A stretch of 64,000 nucleotides of DNA, from NCBI GenBank assembly GCA_905221605.1, contig CAJNDS010002661.1:55001-119000 (forward strand), read 5' to 3'. A program made the translations under genes and the position numbers. Below the pieces are notes generated by a model. That model saw only the letters and a list, made by a program, of their open reading frames with translations. It made no database searches and was not told the origin of the DNA. This document shows, piece after piece, positions 47,301-53,626 of the stretch (position 1 is its first letter; the number at the start of each line of letters is the position of its first letter). The stretch comes from Symbiodinium natans (taxonomy: Eukaryota; Sar; Dinophyceae; Suessiales; Symbiodiniaceae).

Positions 47301-47546
47301 GGTGAGTGGGGAGAGGGCTCGCAGGTCGCCGGCGACCTGCGTCTGGTCGAGATCCAGGTACCGGAGTGTCGTGAGGTTTTGGAGGGCTGTGATGTTCCCC
47401 ATGGCTTGCGACTCCGGCAGAGCGATCCGGGTCACGCACCCGTCCTCACATTCGATGCCATCCCAGCTGCAGGGCGGCCCATCGCCTTGGAGGCCGAGGC
47501 CCTGCAGCGCGTGGAGGAGGACCGCCTCCTCGCCTCGGCTCGGCAT
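20797..47546 (-). CDS. LRR / cysteine-rich / multi-pass membrane gene, copy B
   Basis: Predicted large membrane protein. Exon 1 (about 44824-47546): plant-type LRR cap and 30 LRR units. Exon 2 (31264-31676): more LRRs. Exon 3 (30752-31048): shortened cysteine-rich domain. Exon 4 (30427-30629): last cysteines and membrane helix. Conserved exon islands follow at about 30031-30101, 29825-29925, 29620-29735, 29030-29140, 27830-27950, 27300-27560, 26550-26760, 26345-26490, 25611-25725, 25431-25486, 24930-25040, 23268-23360, 22205-22290, 21855-21985, 21640-21720, 21265-21385 and 20797-20870. Islands were recognised by agreement with copy A or C. Several junctions (including the end of exon 1) and the C-terminus are unresolved. 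The intron between exons 1 and 2 spans about 13 kb. Function unknown; the architecture suggests surface recognition. Confidence 0.75.
21855..21985 (-). CDS. Copy B exon: [14 protein letters not shown]
   Basis: Encodes [32 protein letters not shown] and LLQ. Copy C has the same exon at about 50145-50285. Copy A is broken inside it at 7933. A cysteine-rich stretch near the C-terminus of the protein. Confidence 0.65.
23268..23360 (-). CDS. Copy B exon island: [13 protein letters not shown]
   Basis: Encodes [19 protein letters not shown] then KAEELRLL; copy A (9247-9338) has RGERVEVTAEELRLL. The charged helical composition suggests a cytosolic part. In copy A the next island, 8805-8965, reads EIEEELQTFVSSEESVLLDR. 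Confidence 0.5.
24173..24256. mobile_element. Short inverted-repeat element, CTTATACTAACAGTCC family
   Basis: Copy-B counterpart of 10147-10224. The right arm has lost several bases of the CTAACAG word. Confidence 0.75.
24383..24421. repeat. GA dinucleotide repeat
   Basis: A pure AG run in copy B, replacing the longer mixed array at 10372-10482 in copy A. Confidence 0.9.
25045..25208. repeat. AGACAGAA octamer repeat
   Basis: About 20 units of GAAAGACA with two variant units, absent from copy A (near 10820). All frames are open over it. Confidence 0.9.
25726..25814 (-). mobile_element. Inverted-repeat introner, GTAGGGAATGAGGGAAT family (copy B)
   Basis: An 89-bp paralogue of 11404-11515. 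The flanks are conserved while the centre differs completely (no TA run), which suggests fast turnover of the loop. Confidence 0.75.
26345..26760 (-). CDS. Copy B exon islands: [20 protein letters not shown] and [15 protein letters not shown]
   Basis: Peptides shared with copy A at 12545-12965 and with few changes, the first probably a cytosolic helix ([16 protein letters not shown]). Frame use between the two islands is unclear: one frame gives HFVVVLVN, another [18 protein letters not shown], and either could be coding. Confidence 0.5.
27300..27560 (-). CDS. Copy B exon islands: [13 protein letters not shown] and [14 protein letters not shown]
   Basis: Two open segments whose peptides agree with copy A (13660-13960): [14 protein letters not shown] and [19 protein letters not shown] followed by [12 protein letters not shown]. 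In A they lie in a single open frame; in B an intervening stop implies an intron or a frame change. Confidence 0.5.
28369..28815. repeat. ACAT tetramer array joined to a TATATATG octamer array
   Basis: ACAT units at 28369-28442, then about 35 TATATATG units to 28760 and a TA-rich tail. Copy A has only a few bases here (near 14340), so about 430 bp were gained in copy B. Confidence 0.92.
30427..30629 (-). CDS. Copy B exon 4: last cysteines and membrane helix
   Basis: Encodes [18 protein letters not shown] and [15 protein letters not shown], followed by the helix [19 protein letters not shown]. The acceptor AG at 30630-30631 is followed by GGCTCCGC. The lower boundary is tentative. Confidence 0.75.
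30752..31048 (-). CDS. Copy B exon 3: cysteine-rich domain, internally shortened
   Basis: Reads [14 protein letters not shown] and [20 protein letters not shown], then [10 protein letters not shown] runs directly into [10 protein letters not shown]. Copy A has about 60 extra residues and an intron at that point. The frame is preserved. It ends at a GC donor after CAAGA. Confidence 0.85.
31264..31676 (-). CDS. Copy B exon 2: C-terminal LRR block
   Basis: Starts [16 protein letters not shown] after an AG acceptor and runs to ETTQSRP at a GC donor. It is two codons shorter than copy A ([10 protein letters not shown] against ANRSREEVRQLL). In phase with exon 3. Confidence 0.85.
32320..32525. repeat. 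GGT/GTA-type trinucleotide array
   Basis: GGTGGTGGC, GCT and AGTGGT blocks grading into AGT repeats at the right end. ORFs of Gly, Trp, His or Pro here are low-complexity artefacts. Confidence 0.9.
32530..32758. mobile_element. 229-bp terminal-inverted-repeat element at the satellite edge
   Basis: Arms of about 25 bp: GATGGACAAAATCTTGCACC at the left and GGTGCAAGATTTCGTCCATC at the right. Inner inverted words are TTTAACATTGG and CCAATGTTAA. Only the right half persists in later satellite units. A second element of the same length and arms lies at 48336-48564. Confidence 0.8.
32575..39700. repeat. Composite satellite, five copies of a 1.3-1.4 kb unit
   Basis: The marker word CGTGCCCCCTTTTTAACATT starts near 32580, 33992, 35399, 36699, 37994 and 39415, giving spacings of about 1412, 1407, 1300, 1295 and 1421 bp. 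Each unit contains two related sub-units ending alternately in CGTAGAACATACC and CGAAGAACCCGTG. Copies 3 and 4 share an identical-looking deletion, so they were duplicated together. Units are near-identical, which indicates recent amplification. Confidence 0.92.
32995..33237. repeat. Fold-back block within each satellite sub-unit
   Basis: The left arm is GTGCAAAATGACAGTCAAC plus repeated CTCAGTCAACA or CTACAGTCAACA words. The right arm is their complement ending GACTGTCATTTTGCAC. Near the left arm lies a perfect small hairpin, AATGCTGG-AAAA-TCCAGCATT in outline. The same block recurs about ten times through 39300 with differing numbers of the 11-12 bp words. Confidence 0.85.
39711..40124. repeat. 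TAG/AGT trinucleotide array
   Basis: About 400 bp of AGT units with AGC and ACT interruptions. It marks the right edge of the satellite and the left edge of the unique island. ORFs of poly-Leu, Val or Tyr are artefacts. Confidence 0.92.
40705..41020 (-). pseudogene. Phospholipase D-like fragment (HKD motif), frame-shifted
   Basis: One frame (40705-40908) gives [10 protein letters not shown] and, nine residues on, GSHN, then NFEMVMRYE. This matches the H-x-K-x4-D ... GS-x-N signature of the phospholipase D/nuclease superfamily. The preceding strand-helix text [15 protein letters not shown], expected just before the motif, is in another frame (about 40900-41020), and the following [14 protein letters not shown] is in a third. 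So the gene is decayed or interrupted by introns I cannot place. Only one HKD motif is seen; functional members normally have two, or one plus dimerisation. Confidence 0.5.
41032..41526 (-). CDS. Hypothetical ORF, 164 aa, short coiled coil
   Basis: Open from an ATG, with a proline/serine-rich N-terminus, a helix [20 protein letters not shown], and a C-terminal part with [20 protein letters not shown]. No family recognised. It stands directly upstream of the phospholipase D-like fragment on the same strand and could belong to the same decayed gene. Confidence 0.3.
   Translation of the reverse strand: MLAVTIAAAAPSTPRRLAPSLPPRSDRHAPPPAGASPSLTSGTLSPATAVSGGTLFELELLRKENAQLRKDLDREVGDARCGLAVPSAGATCIAPGSAKQSAGGFNPVISSVTLLPDSEWLEYMVCDITPGTDSQGGVAAGDQVIPALCAAAEAGAKNPSFARW
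41535..41879 (-). CDS. Hypothetical ORF, 114 aa
   Basis: Contains [20 protein letters not shown] and [20 protein letters not shown], which look like natural helical protein. No family recognised. It ends 8 bp before the next minus-strand ORF. Confidence 0.3.
   Translation of the reverse strand: MARRVQRTELATARFNGLFARMVKARPKGGAGHGTARLIGLRLADLTNSEKQEITRKIDSVLDSVEGSGQAGKAIGLNSAARAIVHRVAAGRGFSHETSGDKGEMFFSMPKRHP
42403..43047 (-). CDS. Hypothetical ORF, 214 aa
   Basis: The middle part, [20 protein letters not shown] to [13 protein letters not shown], looks like coding sequence. The C-terminal third is low in hydrophobic pattern and may be out of frame. No family recognised. Confidence 0.3.
   Translation of the reverse strand: MRSGSFFSETLMLKSRFADKYVTGHDTPPPPPPQLELQPIHVLLWILLKRDCSAADMLLAPGKTSNVGEDEKFPIRLYGLATQLPNAKLSNGLQHDVILPMLAPLSTLMSFDAHGVPLWPQTGRRAGLVYKVRVGALHHSSEVRPATCAGLLEGDAGLNMSPTPRLAAGCESRDSLLRRGAGSPSSSVCAMVRLHDTAGHRLSDERYPAATRQL
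43506..43601. repeat. CTA trinucleotide array
   Basis: About 30 units of CTA on the plus strand (TAG on the minus strand), thus opposite to 39711-40124. Confidence 0.92.
43918..44372. repeat. ACT/GCT trinucleotide array
   Basis: About 450 bp, with a pure CTG/GCT block near 44095-44157 and CCT or CCA interruptions. Same orientation as 43506-43601. Confidence 0.92.
44811..47546 (-). CDS. Copy B first exon: LRR N-cap and thirty 23-aa LRR units
   Basis: Open for 911 codons from [20 protein letters not shown]. The N-cap has [19 protein letters not shown]. Thirty 23-residue units follow (about 45310-47385), many falling into repeating groups such as [17 protein letters not shown] / [17 protein letters not shown] / [17 protein letters not shown], so blocks of several units were duplicated together. 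The tail continues through [18 protein letters not shown] and [20 protein letters not shown]. Unlike copy A there is no stop before the end. The real exon end lies near 44824; the ORF stop at 44811 is probably intronic. Confidence 0.85.
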   Translation of the reverse strand: MPSRGEEAVLLHALQGLGLQGDGPPCSWDGIECEDGCVTRIALPESQAMGNITALQNLTTLRYLDLDQTQVAGDLRALSPLTQLRALNLQQTQVAGDLRALSPLIRLQHLYLQQTRVSGNLQALYPLTQLLTLSLQQTQVSGDLRALYPLTQLQRLHLQQTQVAGDLRALYPLTQLQTLYVQHTQVAGDLRALSPLTQLRALNLQQTQVAGDLRALSPLIRLQHLYLQQTRVSGDLQTLSPLTQLLTLSLQQTQVSGDLGALYPLTQLQDLYLQQTQVGGDLRALSPLTQLQTLYVQHTQVAGDLRALSPLTQLRALNLQQTQVAGDLRALSPLIRLRHLYLQQTRISGDLRALSPLTRIWRLNLKQTQVSGDLGALHPLTQLDRLDLQQTQVAGDLQGLAPVTHLLALNLQQTQVAGDLQALSRFTWVRHLYLQQTQVSGDLQALYPLTRLQRLDLQQTQVAGDLRALAPLTQLRALNLQQTQVAGDLRALSPLIRLQHLYLQQTRVSGDLQTLSPLTQLLTLSLQQTQVSGDLGALYPLTQLQDLYLQQTQVGGDLRALSPLTQLQTLYVQHTQVAGGLQALSPLTQLLALGLQQTQVSGDLRALSPLTQLQTLDLQQTQVSGDLGALYPLTQLQDLYLQQTQVGGDLRALSPLTQLQTLHVQHTQVAGGLQALSPLTQLLTLSLQQTQVSGDLRALSPLTQLQTLDLQQTQLAGDLRALSPLTQLQVLYLQQTQVGGDLRALSNLTEALELLLGQSNVHGHLSSLREMRNLKVLNLAGLQEVEGNLSLLRGFRALQKVDLSETGITSFISYSDWQGCCQELHEMKLSAALSVALSVVTKSTARSGGFDRWLFAAALCSQHAEGSRVGGLQPVESLRLSTTSRLLPSLQVLDVRGPLCFLEFDLRRSEG
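45310..47385 (-). repeat. 69-bp tandem repeat array (30 LRR units)
   Basis: The period is 69 bp, a multiple of 3, so all six frames stay open over long stretches. Higher-order duplication of blocks is visible. The matching array in copy A is at 19115-19735 with 9 units. Confidence 0.9.
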
Positions 47547-48159
47547 CTGAAAAAACTCCTGCTACGGCCTTTCGACCCCTAAGGTTGGTTCCTGAGAAAC
47601 CGAATTAGGGTATCGAGAGGTCGAGTTAGGGCATGTGAGGAAACATGTTGGGTGCAGGAGTGTTGCAGGCAACCTCCCCTAAACCCTAGAATCGTGGCCT
47701 CGGACACCAACCTCAACCACCCCCAAATCAAGGCCCTGTACCATCTATCAAACATCCTTCTGCTCAGGCACACGCAGCTGCTTTTCGTGCAGAAGTGCCC
47801 TGGCCAAGAACACCATCACAAGAAGCCCTCTTTGTTCAACCACTTCTCCGGTTCGGATACTATAACCAAAAAGGCAAGCCTCAAGGTTCACGTTGTCTTA
47901 CGGGGAAGTGCGCGGGGTGTGTCTACGTATCGGGGCTTGCGCACTATAAAAGCAGCAGTGCCGCAGTGACATCGGGTCACGGGGCCCGGCTTTGATCGGT
48001 TTTTTCCCCCGAGATCCCCGAGGACCCACACATCTTAGCCTCCATGCTGTCACGCCTCAATACCTCACAAAGCCATGCGAGGGCCCTCAGGGGGAAAGCC
48101 ATCGCTGCACTTTCACGGCGGCCTGCTGCAAAACCTTCTTGCATAGGAAAGTCCCAGTC

Positions 48160-48260
48160 GTTCGGCTCTCTCTCTCTCTCTCTCTCTTCCACTCTCTCTG
48201 AGCTCTTTCTTTCTTTCTGTCGTTCTTTCTTTCTTTCATTCTTTCTTTCATTCTGTCGTT
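48160..48260. repeat. CT and CTTT simple repeats
   Basis: TCTC runs followed by TTTC and TTCT units. Counterpart of the pyrimidine-rich stretch at 20255-20345 upstream of copy A. Confidence 0.85.
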
Positions 48261-48335
48261 ATTCCATGCGGCCTGGGCCCCGCACTTGAAACACTGGAGT
48301 TGTAACGGCGAGATCATGGAAAGATCAGACATACG

Positions 48336-48564
48336 GTTGATGGAGGAAATCTTGCACCACCTAATTAATAACAAGTGACACGACACATGAGCATAACCCC
48401 GCACCCCCTGTTTAATATTGACGATGATGGACACCGAGGCGGTGCAAGATTTTTGTCATTGGAACCCACGGCCCTTCCGAGGATCAACAGTCAATATTAA
48501 AAAGGGGGCGCGGGGTTTCTACTTTGCTTGGCCATTGAAGCGGTGCAAGATTTCCTCCATCAAC
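48336..48564. mobile_element. 229-bp terminal-inverted-repeat element, second copy
   Basis: Arms GATGGAGGAAATCTTGCACC and GGTGCAAGATTTCCTCCATC enclose diverged text that still contains the GCACCCCC/TTTAATATTG words of 32530-32758. It lies in spacer between copy B and the copy C remnant, outside the satellite. Confidence 0.8.
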
Positions 48565-50360
48565 AGTATGTTCAATGATTAACAGCATACGAAATTTGGA
48601 TAAACATTGGGAACTGATATTTTCCCATATTTTCTATTTTAATTCAATTCTTTAGCCATTCGTTTTCCAGGGCCCTATTCTCCAGCTATTTTTGGTTCCG
48701 TTCTTTTTCGCTATTGTTTGGTTCATGTTTGGCTTGAGAAGCTATTGTGGATTCCTATTGCTGTGGCTTTCCAGGGTATCCATATTCATCGCCGTCACAA
48801 CACTGGATTCTTGTGATATCAACCATGGGACGCAACACAGCCAGAAGTACCTCAAGAAACTTCGTATCCCTGGCTTCGGTGGCGACCCTGAACTGCACCC
48901 TCTCTCTCTCTCATCTGTGACTGATCTCCTCTGAAAATGCCGTTGAGCAAAGCCCTGCAACACTGAATTCCTATGAGTGCGCTTCAGTGTACAGGGTTCC
49001 AAAGGTTGAAGTACCCCGCCCAGTTAAAGGAATGTCTTCGGGCTTCAGGTGCAAAGTAAACTTGAGGCCCCAGAAAGTCACATGCTTCCTGATTCTTCAC
49101 TCCCGCATGCTTGTTCTGGGTGTGTAGGGGGGGAACACGCGCCTCTTCGCCATCCTGGTCAATCCGGGAACGCCCGGACGCGAAGCCATCGGAATCCTTT
49201 CGTGGTCCACAGCGAACCAACAGCAAGATCTGGCTACTACCCTAAGCCCTGCATCAGGTGAGAGTGTTGTGGGTGGTCATGAGACATGCGAGCATCCTGC
49301 CTGAGCTTCTTGAATCGCAGCTTCTTGAGCTTCTGCAACCGGCTTCAGCCACGGCCCAGTTGGCTTCTGCGCAGCAATGGCGATGCAACAACGCAGTGGA
49401 ATAAGAGAGAGCCACAAACAACTGCTTTTCATTTCAACTGGCTGCGATACCGATCCGGCAACCAAAGGGGTGATTTTGACATGTTGAGTACACAAAGACA
49501 TGGAAGGTTCGGGCAGGGCTGGGACCACGCGGGGTCGCCCTGCCAAGGCCCTAGGACATCCTACACATCCATATGAAGGATGCCCTTTTAAAGGATTAAG
49601 GGCGTAGATTCCTTAATTATCCTTCATTCAGAGAAGTATACTCCTTAATTAAGGTGTAGATTCCTTACTTAAGGGGTATATTGAGCTCACCCTCAGGGTC
49701 TTGGGGGGCTGCAGCTCTTGCAGCCGAATGGCTTCTGGCTCTTTGTGCTCCGCAGCTTCCGAGCGGCCCTTGTCAGGCCGAAGCGTGTGGGCATAGTACT
49801 GGAGGTCCTCTGCTATGCAAAATGGCAAAAAAAAATTGCACAGCAAACAAGTCTAAAACCACCCTCAAGCAACCTGTGCCTCAAAGATTTTGTGGGGCCT
49901 GGTGGTGCCCCGTCAACGCGCGGGGCACCAGCGGTCTCTCAGTCTATACTCGTCCAGTGATGTAGGAATCCTCATAATTGCCCAAACCTCACGATACAAC
50001 TTCTAACTTCCAGTCTGAAAAGTATGTGGCAAGGGGCCCAGGATTGTGCAGAAACGTCTGAAAGACCCGGAGGGTGTTCCTGGCACCCAGTAGTTTTGGT
50101 GCTACCTCAAGTCCGATATCTCACTCAAACTGCCAGAGAAACCCTGAAGCAGGGGTACCATTTCACGTCCGAGAATCTTCTCCATGGAGGCCTTGGAGAA
50201 CTGGTCGAACTCCGAGGGAGGTGCGTAGCAAAAGGCAGAGCACCACCGCGGAAACATATGGAAGCATTTTTGGCAAACATCTGGCAAGACAAGGCTTTGA
50301 GCCAAAACCTCACAAGGTTCACGATTGTTGGGACCGGACTTGACGGATTGGGACAAGTCG

Positions 50361-50392
<32 letters not shown>

Positions 50393-50744
50393 AGCTGCCG
50401 AAGCTGCCGGTAGCGTTCTAGCTCTGCGGAATGCCTTCAGTGCAGGGATGGAGGCATGAAATGGCCTCTGTGCAGGCACAGCTGCCATGGCCTCGTGGGC
50501 CCGGGTCTTGCACGGAGAGTGCGCAAGGGCCTCGCGTAGAAAGGCCTCGCATCTGCTGGGGTTTAAGCTTGGGGTTGGTAGAGGGCTGTTTGGGTTCAGA
50601 GGGTTTCTGAGGCCACCGTCGTCCTAGTGTGCTGAAGCTCCAATGGACACCCCTGACACCTGAGAGTCATACGTATAGGATGCGGCCCTCAGAAGGGGAT
50701 TTGAGTTTTAAGAGCTCCCCCTCCCTCCCTCCTTAAGTTTCCTT

Positions 50745-51545
50745 GCATTTTGGGATATATATATTATCATATACTCCACGTCCATTTGTGTAGATTTTCA
50801 ATCATTCCTCCAGTAACTTGATACTGTTTTTTGTAAATTATTAACATGATTTGTTTCTTTTTCGGTAAAAAAACCGTATCACCTAAAAATTAAATACTTC
50901 TTTAATGCTTTTATCTGTTGCTTTCCTATCTTTAAAATACGAAAGTATTATGAAAAAAAAAAACGTTTTCCACCAATAGAATCAACAAAATAAGAACCAG
51001 CATCAAAACCAGAAAAACCAGCAAATCCAGATCCATCCAAAGCAGAATCAACCAGCAAAACCAGTACAATCCAAAGTAATATTATACATATATATATATA
51101 TCAGAATTTTTACGAAATAGTACTTTGCTGAATATACCATTGATTTACAATTAGATCTGTAGATGTGATATCATAAAATATGTTAACATTCAGATCTGCA
51201 TTGTCCAGATCTGTTTTGACTTCAGATCCGATCTACATGTAGATAACTCCAAGTAATGAATCGGATCTGGAAAACATCAGATCTGAATTATCAAACTGAT
51301 AAAAAAGAATATCAAAACTTTATCAGTTTGATAATTGAAAAAATGAATTGATATCAAAAAAATTGATAAATTGACTTGATAATTTGATAACTTGATATGA
51401 TAATTTTGATGATCAACGCAATATTTGATAGTGAAACAGACGATGATCGAATAGCGCGCACTTTGCAGTGGATACTGCAGCGTATTCCGAATAATACAAG
51501 GCTGCCCGTTTGGGGAACAGGTCCTATACTAAGTAGGAGAGCATT
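50745..51545. other. AT-rich island with AGATCTG and TTGATAA words
   Basis: Strikingly AT-rich against GC-balanced surroundings. It contains many AGATCTG/CAGATC words at 51150-51290 and a set of TTGATAA/TTATCAA words at 51290-51420 that form inverted repeats (for example ATCAAACTGATAAA and TTTATCAGTTTGAT around 51297). No coding frame of note. Confidence 0.7.
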
Positions 51546-51635
51546 TGGCATTTGGGGGGCACATTAGGGGACCCCCCAATTTTGGAACATGCCGCAAACC
51601 CTGAACCCCAGAACCCCAAACCCTACCAGTATCAA

Positions 51636-51715
51636 CCCCTGAACCCTAAACCCTAAACCCTAAACCCTAAACCCTAAACCCTAAACCCTAAACCCTAAAC
51701 CCTAAACCCTAAACC
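51636..51715. repeat. CCCTAAA array
   Basis: About 11 heptads beside the AT-rich island, followed at 51818-51872 by a 9-bp repeat CTCAACTCC. Confidence 0.9.
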
Positions 51716-52479
51716 CAAAAAAAGGCCCCCAAACCCTGCCTCCACGGCTTGGCCTTCATGCAGCGGCTCCATGGCCAGTTCAACAGGCTCCCCAAAACCC
51801 CTAAATCCGATACCCTCAACTCCTCAACTCCTCAACTCCTCAACTCCTCAACTCCTCAGCTCCTCAACTCCGAATTAAACCCTAAACCCTCCGAGGAAAG
51901 GGTGAGTTTTGGGTTTAAGGCTTCCCTAAACCGCTTTCACAAATCCCAACATTCTGGACCCCCAAACCACCCACGGCCAGAGGGCAGATGCATAGCATTC
52001 CAGGTGCCGCGTGTTTGTTTTCGCCGCCCGGTTTACGGGTTAGGGTTGTGGGGTTTTGGGCTTGTGCTAGGGGCTTCGGTCCAACTCCCGATATCAGGGC
52101 CTCGAATGACGGTGTTCAAGCTCTGCTAGATTTGAGGATTCGGTTTCCAGAAGCTGAAGTATCTTGACAAGGCAGGTCGTTAAATGTACACAAAAGGGGG
52201 AACTCAAATGGCTGCGAGTGCCGGCACATGGCCAAAAATCAAACGAAACGAAGAACAAACCGAGTAATGCATGGCCCATCCAAGAGTAGCAAGTCCAGCA
52301 GATCAACGACTACACACCGAGCCGGAGAAACTCGGACCACTCTGAACAAGTGGGAGGGGAGGGCTGGGGGAGGGCTTACGTCCAGGCTCAGTTATAGGGC
52401 TATAGGGTAGTACCAAGAACCCTGTACCAAAGTCCTGAGCAGGGATTCTAATAGGGGGGTACTGTGGTACTGTGATCCC

Positions 52480-52513
52480 TATTCAGGGCTGTTAGTATAA
52501 GGGTGAACATCCC
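52480..52513. mobile_element. Half copy of the CTTATACTAACAGTCC element
   Basis: Only the right arm (GGGCTGTTAGTATAAGGG then GAACATCCC) is clear. The expected left arm near 52430 is too diverged to call. Confidence 0.55.
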
Positions 52514-52544
52514 AGTTATGGTATACTCCACCAAAAACAACTGG

Positions 52545-52669
52545 CTGGTTCTTAGTAGGGAATGAGGGAATGCGGGCCTTATATATATATATATATACAT
52601 ACCCTTTAAGGGGTTATAGGGTTGCATAGGGCCCTCATTCCCTCATTCCCTAGTAAGAATCAGAACCAG
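52545..52669. mobile_element. Inverted-repeat element, GTAGGGAATGAGGGAAT family
   Basis: Arms read CTGGTTCTTAGTAGGGAATG and the complement. The centre is (TA)n followed by CCCTTTAAGGGG. No exon could be identified on either side, so this copy may be intergenic or in an unrecognised gene. Confidence 0.75.
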
Positions 52670-52805
52670 GGGGATAATGGTACTACCTGGTACTACATTG
52701 GGAGGCAGGACTCGGCGGGATCGGCTCTACACACGGCTCATCGGGGGGGGGGGGGGTATTTTGAGACGAGGCCGAGGTGGAAACATAAAGTTAGCGCATG
52801 TTAGC

Positions 52806-52942
52806 GCTCCTCCTCTTCTTCTTCTTCTTATTCTTCTTCTTCTTCTTCTTCTTCTTCTTCTTCTTCTTCTTCTTCTTCTTCTTCTTCTTCTTCTTCTTCT
52901 TCTTCTTCTTCTTCTTCTTCTTCTTCTTCTTCTTCTTCTTCT
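52806..52942. repeat. TTC trinucleotide array
   Basis: About 43 TTC units followed by CT runs. Poly-Phe, Lys or Arg ORFs across it are artefacts. Confidence 0.92.
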
Positions 52943-53626
52943 GCTCTCGCTCTCTCTCCCGCTTTTTCTCTCTCTCTCTCTCTTCATGTTTTCGCGCGCG
53001 GGTTCTGGAGCAGCCTGTATAAACACTGTAGCACTGCATAACGTAGTCCTAATCCGAATTAGACGCCACTGCCCGCGAACAACCGAATCACCAGAGTTCT
53101 GGCGACTATGTCACCGGAACCCGGATGGGCGCAACGATGGGCCGCTGGGCAATTGGCATCTTTGAGAGGGCCAAGGGCCCTAAACCCTAAACCCTAAACC
53201 CTAAACCCGATTTTGCAAGGTACGGACTTATGACGTCCAAAGCTCCCTGCCCTGACTTATTCCATCCCACACTTGGGCACTGCTGGGAAGCCTGTGCACT
53301 GTACAGGAAGCCGCTCAAGAAGCACGCCTCCAAATTTCGGCAGGCTTCGCCGCAAGAACGCCCCAAGTGTTTGGGGCCCTTGGTGCAACAAGACGGCCAG
53401 TGCAGTGTCTCAACAACTCCCTCCAAGCTGTTTCGCCGTTTGGCGTGGGCCTTGTCACCACAACAGCCAGAGATAACCTAGAAATGACCCACAACAGAAG
53501 TCCAAAAAACTATGCACAGGCAATCGGCGGTGGATCGCCTACTGACGGCCGTTCAAAAGCCGACTGAAAAGCCTTGGCCTTTTTGAGGCCATCATACTGT
53601 CACTGTACACGACTGACGATGCTTTC

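Larger units (their letters stand above)
47700..50740 (-). pseudogene. LRR-family gene, copy C (3' remnant only)
   Basis: Homologous to 19950-22420. Recognisable exons: [13 protein letters not shown] (about 50500-50555), [20 protein letters not shown] with ASMEKILGREMVPLLQG (about 50145-50285), [17 protein letters not shown] (about 49700-49815), [14 protein letters not shown] (about 49280-49390) and VYFAPEARRHSFNWAGYFNL (about 48995-49085). Upstream exons are missing: similarity stops near 50740, where an AT-rich island begins. Confidence 0.6.
51546..53626. other. Spacer downstream of the Kelch gene, no gene recognised
   Basis: Holds a CCCTAAA array, a CTCAACTCC 9-mer repeat, a half inverted-repeat element (52480), an introner-like element (52545), a TTC array and a short CCCTAAA run (53170-53205). 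An open minus-strand stretch near 52150-52300 (LLGLFFVSFDFW) is hydrophobic but unsupported. 53200-53626 may be 3' untranslated sequence. Confidence 0.5.

Noticed and set aside
45142-47439. 765-codon second ORF (Pro/Ala/Arg rich, [19 protein letters not shown] repeats) overlapping the LRR exon of copy B
   Set aside because: It is another frame of the 69-bp repeat. The period is a multiple of 3, so all frames remain open. The LRR frame has the N-cap, start and family match.
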